Assembly (NCBI GenBank): GCA_023053685.1
Contig: JALIGW010000003.1
Location: 49,743,996-49,807,995 of the forward strand
Length of the DNA stretch: 64,000 nucleotides
Source of the DNA: Diadophis punctatus similis
Taxonomy: Eukaryota > Chordata > Lepidosauria > Squamata > Dipsadidae
Direction of reading: 5' to 3'
Both the position numbers and the translations under genes were made by a program. The notes beneath the pieces were generated by a model, which searched no databases, was not told the DNA's origin, and saw only the letters and a program-made list of their open reading frames with translations. Positions 59,561 to 64,000 of the stretch are shown here, one piece after another. Every line of letters begins with the position of its first letter. The first letter of the stretch is position 1.

Positions 59561-61589
59561 TTCCTGCAATACACTGGGAACACTTGTTCCATTCCATGTG
59601 AGCCAAATACCTGTATTGTAGATACATGTTAAACAAGTAGCAGCAGCAATGGAAAAGAATTAGATTTGCCAGATTTAGATTGTCATTCTAATAATAAAAA
59701 ATAGCCAAACTAGAAGGCTATTGATAACAGGCAGAGATAAAACTATATTTACTGATTAAAGAATCTCTAAAAAGACCAATGCAAAGAGACAATACACTGA
59801 CTATCAGACTTAAGATTTCTCTTCCACAACAAATGCAGAGTTCCTCAAGTCTGCACATACTATCAGGAAGAAGATCCATTTGGGTAAATAAAACACACAC
59901 AAAAAAAAAAAACGAATTTCAGACTAAAATAAAGGTGATCACTGCCTTTCATTTTTCTTTTAGCTGTCTTCCCAGAGAAACCCGGCATTAATATATATGA
60001 CACTGAATTAATTAGCATATGTGCCATTAAAATAAATAATTACAAAATCTTAGAAGAGCATATATTTTTAACAGCCTACAATTAAATTTCTTTTCTCTAT
60101 TAAAATATTAAGGACCTTGTTGGCCTAAAGCTATGAACAGATTCTATAAAACGTTCTAAAAGTGCAGCTAGCTTCATGTAGGCAAAGATTGTTAAAGCAA
60201 TATCGAAAAAGATACTGCTTAATTTAGGCGCATGTGCAGGCCTATGATTCTCCGTAGTTCTTTGGATTTAAATAATTCTTTAGTACAAGTTTACTAATAA
60301 TCTGAATTAATGCACTGAGCCTGGGAACTATTTCATGTTATAAAATATGTAAATCTGATTTACAATTTACAACACTTGCTATCTAAAATATATTTTTGCT
60401 CTAAGACCAACATTGCTACACAAAAACTTTAAAATAAGGGAATAAACTAATTACAATTGTTGTTATATTCCATTTCAAAGAAATGTAGATACTCTTTAGT
60501 CCAAGTATAACCCCAGGTCCCGATTCCTTATTACTCCATTGTCTTTGTCCAGATTCTTTTTTTATGATTCTATTCCTTGCTGCATACCTCTGCCCCTCAC
60601 AGGTTTATTAAAAAAAAAGGGGGGGGAACCTGGAACTTTAAAAATCTTGTCAAATACATTTATGTAATTCATTGAGATTAGTGACCTTTAATTGTAAAGT
60701 ACAATCTTCTAGCTGCAGAATTTTAAAAAAATATATAAACCTGGAAAATATTTCCATTATTGCTTAGGAAACAGACACACATTATATGCCTATGTGCCTC
60801 TACACTTCTATGTGAATGCATGCCTATGAAGGGGAAAAAGAAGGGAACAACACAGAGCCTAACAGAATACAAGCATATAGTGGCAACAGACTCCAATACA
60901 AAAATATGCATGCAGATTTTGTTGTTAGGGTTGCTCCTACTGCACTTGGTGAATATGATCCCAAATTGGAAAAAAGAAAGCTGGGATTCAACAGAACCTT
61001 TATCCTAGAGGAGGGGTTCAGGCAGCAATGACTAGTCTCTTCTGCCTTCAAAGCTTCATCCTGCCACACTACTACAGATGTTCTCTCACCCTCCAGAGGA
61101 GTCTCCTCATTTTTCCCTCCTCTTGCAAAAACTTTACCTGAGTGCACATTTAAACCCGATCCATTGTCCAACAGGAAAGTCGTTCCCTAGCAGAACAGCC
61201 CCTTTTTGGAAGAAAGACTAAGGAAGCCTGAAAAACGATGCCAAACAAATTACAATTGCCTCCCAAAACACTTCCAGACCAAGTGTCAGCTGAGGAAATT
61301 GTTTCTACTCCACACATTTTTTTATTCAAATACCTCCCCTCTGCATCAGCATATATGCATATTATCCCCTGGCCCTATCAAGGATCACTGTTACAATGTG
61401 GGACTCTCTGGCCAACTATACTTTGCAACATACTCGTGGAGGCTAACACATATGAGTGCACGCACGCACACGCGCACACACATTTTAATTTCCATGCAAA
61501 AAAGGAACCAGGTGCCCATGTTCCCATAGTGCTCCCATCTCTCATTTTCTCCCCTGCCTCCACCACCCTCCTTGGATCCTGCCCCATTA
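59561..61589. other. Unique sequence, no gene recognised
   Basis: A mixed A+T-rich stretch. GAATTAATTAGCATATG near 60005 could belong to a regulatory block. A CA/CG-rich alternation lies at 61461-61482. Overlapping frames at 61206-61659 show no domain. Confidence 0.35.
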
Positions 61590-61860
61590 GCTTAGTGCCC
61601 AGCCATCTGCGACGTCTCCTGTAATGCTCTCCCCCCTGTGTATCAGGGAGCTTTTCCATTAGCGCCTTTAATATTCTGACACCTTAGCACAGGCTGCTAT
61701 TACATTCAAACACAGATCGCCCTGTGAAATTACATTGCCAGGCTTGCTAAAATGGAATTGGGTATAATCAGGCTGCTCCATGCGCTGTCAGTCCCATCAC
61801 AAATACAACGCAAAGCAGGCTTATGGATGGGCTTAGCAGCTGCTACAAGTGTATTTTTTA
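61590..61860. promoter_or_regulatory. Candidate conserved noncoding element
   Basis: GC-balanced, repeat-free block with CCATTAGCGCCTTTAATATTC near 61657, GCTGCTATTACATTC near 61692 and GAAATTACATTGCCAGG near 61727. Texture like vertebrate enhancers. No coding frame with a domain. Inference. Confidence 0.33.
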
Positions 61861-62569
61861 GTAGATGAAGTATCCCTTATTTAAAAGCATTTCCTTAAGA
61901 AGGAAAAATACTCACAAATATCTCTGTGTGTGTACATATACAAACACAAGTGTGCACGCACGCACACGCACGCACCCACAAAAGAAAGACAAATCAAAAG
62001 CTGCGCTAGTGTATTATCAATACTACTGATCTCTTTAAAAAACTATTTTCTCTGCAACTATCTGTTTATCTATTGTTACATTATATACACAGTAGAAGAG
62101 AGAGAAAAAGGTAGTTAAACAGCCCGTTAGTGAGAGATATGTGCTGCCAGGAACTAATAGCTAAATGAAAACCGTATTATTTACTCCAAAAAGGAATGAA
62201 TGAATGGTGATCTTACAGGTGTCTTGTTCAGATGTTAACGCATAATATGCTGCTACTTTATTTTTTATTTTTAAAAAATACATGATTCATAAGTACTAAT
62301 GACTGATGCCTATTAATGTCTTTTCTGTACTTGTGCAGATGTACAGGGCACAGGTAAGTTTACCAAATGAACACTCTGGGAATCCATAGAAAAGTGTTTA
62401 GAAAGATGTTGGAGTCAGGCAGTCAACAGAAAAGCTTAGGAATTATCAAATTGTAGGAATGTTAAGTGAAGGACTAAGATGGAGAATAACTTCCTGTTTA
62501 GAGAGCAAATTCAAACATTCAAACATATTTAATAGATAATAGTGTCATCATATAAATCCATAGTGCAGC

Positions 62570-62965
62570 TACATATATTGCGTAGAATTAAAAATACTAC
62601 AGAGCTGGAAAGAGTGCAAAAACTATGGAGCTCCAACAGTTTTCAGAAGAAAGACTATAACAATGGAGACTTTTTAGCCTAGAAAGAAGTTAATAGGGAA
62701 CATAACAAAAGTATTTATGGCATATGCATGGCATATGCATGGCACAGATACTAAAGAAGATTTTGTTTCCTTCTCACAATATGAGAAGTTTGACTATTCC
62801 TTGAAACTAAAATGGGGAAATTCAGGGTTGATAAAACAAAAAATTTCAACAATATACAACCTATGAAATTTTCTATAACACAAAACTGTGATGGCTATCA
62901 ACTTAGAAAGCTTTAAAACATTGGATCAATTCATGGAAGATCAGGAGATCAACAAATCTCAACAA
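62570..62965 (+). mobile_element. Very old CR1-like LINE fragment
   Basis: GAGCTGGAAAGAGTGCAAAA near 62602 encodes the ELERVQK block. GTGATGGCTATCAACTTAGAAAGC followed by GGATCAATTCATGGAAGATC near 62890-62942 matches the 3' ORF end of CR1/L3-type LINEs. A local tandem duplication of GGCATATGCAT lies at about 62720-62742. Heavily mutated. Confidence 0.5.
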
Positions 62966-63680
62966 TTATATTATTCTTTCTGAATCACAGTCTATCTTAC
63001 ATAATACCTCCTAAAGACCAACATTAAAGAAGGCTATTGACTTTATGTCTTGCATATGAGCTATTGCACTGGAGTTTCTTACAATCATGGAAATTAAGGG
63101 GCAGGAAGATTTAAATTCAGGTTCCCAACTAACCATATCCCTTTAATAATTTTACTATGGAGAATCAGCCCTACATCTTTCAAAAATTGACCACCACTTT
63201 CTGTAGGTCTGATTCAGAATAGGCATCACAATAATCACCGCTCCAGTATAGCGAATCACTGCAGTCATTACTTTCAATCCACACAGAAGAACTAATATTC
63301 AAATTAATTTATTATTTTTAATTAATTTAAATTTTACATATTAATTTACAAATATGCATTTTTTCAAATGCAGATTTTTCACAACGCAACTACCAATTGT
63401 ATTGGTAGTATTTGGTATAAAACTACCAATTACACACGATAGAGTATCTGGTCACAGGAAAAAGATCATCCCTGAAATGATGCTCCGTCTCAAGTGATCT
63501 CTACTGGAATTTGTTTTCTATTCAGCAGATGTAACAGTTGTTGCAACATTAGATTGATAATTTTGGCTTAAGTTAGTTTGCAGGCTTTGGGGTATTAGCT
63601 TGTTTTACCCAGCTACATACATCATTATAACTAAAGAGTTATTGATGGTTTGGATTATTTTTTTTACTTCATGCTAAATA
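62966..63680. other. A+T-rich unique sequence
   Basis: No recognised features. A/T-rich inverted stretch near 63300-63335 (TTTATTATTTTTAATTAATTTAAA). Confidence 0.4.
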
Positions 63681-64000
63681 TGAGGGTCTCCTCCAGGTCC
63701 CGTCAACCAAACAATGCCGGCTGGCGGGACCTAGAGGGAGGGCCTTCTCTGTGGGGAGGGGGGCACTCTCTGGAACCAACTACCCCCAGAGATCAGAATT
63801 ATCCCCACCTTGCTGGCCTTCCGAAAAGCCATCAAGACATGGCTTTTCCTGCAGGCGGGGTACTGAGACAATTTTACATCCTAGGTCTCCCCCATGTATG
63901 TATGGTTTTATATGTTTTTTATAATTCTTTTTAATACTGTTTTTAAATTTTATATTGTTTAGTTGTACTTCAAATGTTGTACGCCGCCCTGAGTCCTCAG
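63681..64000 (+). mobile_element. L3/CR1-like LINE 3' end, cut by the window edge
   Basis: Begins within the codons for the VPSAKQCRLAGP region of the intact copy, seen here as GTCCCGTCAACCAAACAATG, then CTGGCGGGACCTAGAGG. It ends with GTACGCCGCCCTGAGTCC at the last bases of the window. 5'-truncated; the tail lies outside. Confidence 0.9.

Noticed and set aside
61206..61659. Overlapping 93-128-codon frames on both strands
   Set aside because: They overlap one another on both strands with no domain. More likely noncoding, next to an enhancer-like block.

Overview
This is a vertebrate nuclear window, most likely from a snake (a squamate at least). It is A+T-rich. I find no open reading frame with the look of a host exon, no rRNA or tRNA gene and no CRISPR array. 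The only long reading frame is the endonuclease/reverse transcriptase ORF of a LINE on the minus strand (11886-15056). The snake assignment rests on repeats: tRNA-derived SINEs of squamate type, CR1-type LINE remnants, an L3/CR1-like LINE with A/T-rich short-repeat tails, an R4/Dong-like LINE remnant, many hAT-type MITEs, and a LINE 3' end running straight into an (ATTCT)n array, i.e. the AATAG microsatellite reported as typical of snake genomes. The exact species cannot be read from the window.

Layout. 1-11.5 kb: mostly unique A+T-rich DNA, with a perfect 50-bp-arm hairpin (2316-2446), a degraded MITE-like repeat, a CR1 remnant (4438-5085), a hAT MITE (6426-6924), a LINE 3' end with tetranucleotide and TC arrays (10132-10602) and an old SINE. 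11.7-16.25 kb: a near-complete L3/CR1-like LINE on the minus strand. 16.3-16.9 kb: a foldback mariner element made of two head-to-head transposase ends. 17.3-17.8 kb: GC-balanced, homeobox-site-rich unique DNA that looks like a conserved enhancer. 19.4-21.6 kb: a 2.1-kb non-autonomous L1-like insertion with a perfect 19-bp target duplication. 22-30 kb: older LINE fragments, a SINE, and three hAT-type pieces. 30-39 kb: mostly unique, with an (ATTCT)n array, an 87-bp-arm inverted repeat and several enhancer-like blocks. 39.3-41.0 kb: a 1.65-kb hAT element with perfect 8-bp target duplications that carries a CpG-rich ~280-bp-arm palindrome and ~500 bp of GGAA/GAAA repeats. 42-49 kb: another MITE, compound microsatellites, two SINEs and a hAT MITE with a perfect target duplication. 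50.0-51.4 kb: a hAT MITE interrupted by a 5'-truncated LINE. 51.7-64 kb: R4-like and L3-like LINE remnants, another MITE-like copy, enhancer-like blocks, and an L3-like LINE 3' end cut by the window edge.

Interpretation. The window reads as intergenic DNA (a gene desert or very large intron) in which mobile elements of several ages sit between blocks of unique sequence that resemble vertebrate conserved noncoding elements. Two pairs of short near-identical noncoding blocks (35868/38235 and 25131/33183) are not explained by any repeat I recognise. The most unusual objects are inverted structures: the perfect hairpin, the foldback mariner, the CpG palindrome inside a hAT element and the 87-bp inverted repeat. 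What I cannot do here is confirm conservation or repeat-family names; those calls are from recognition of sequence features only.
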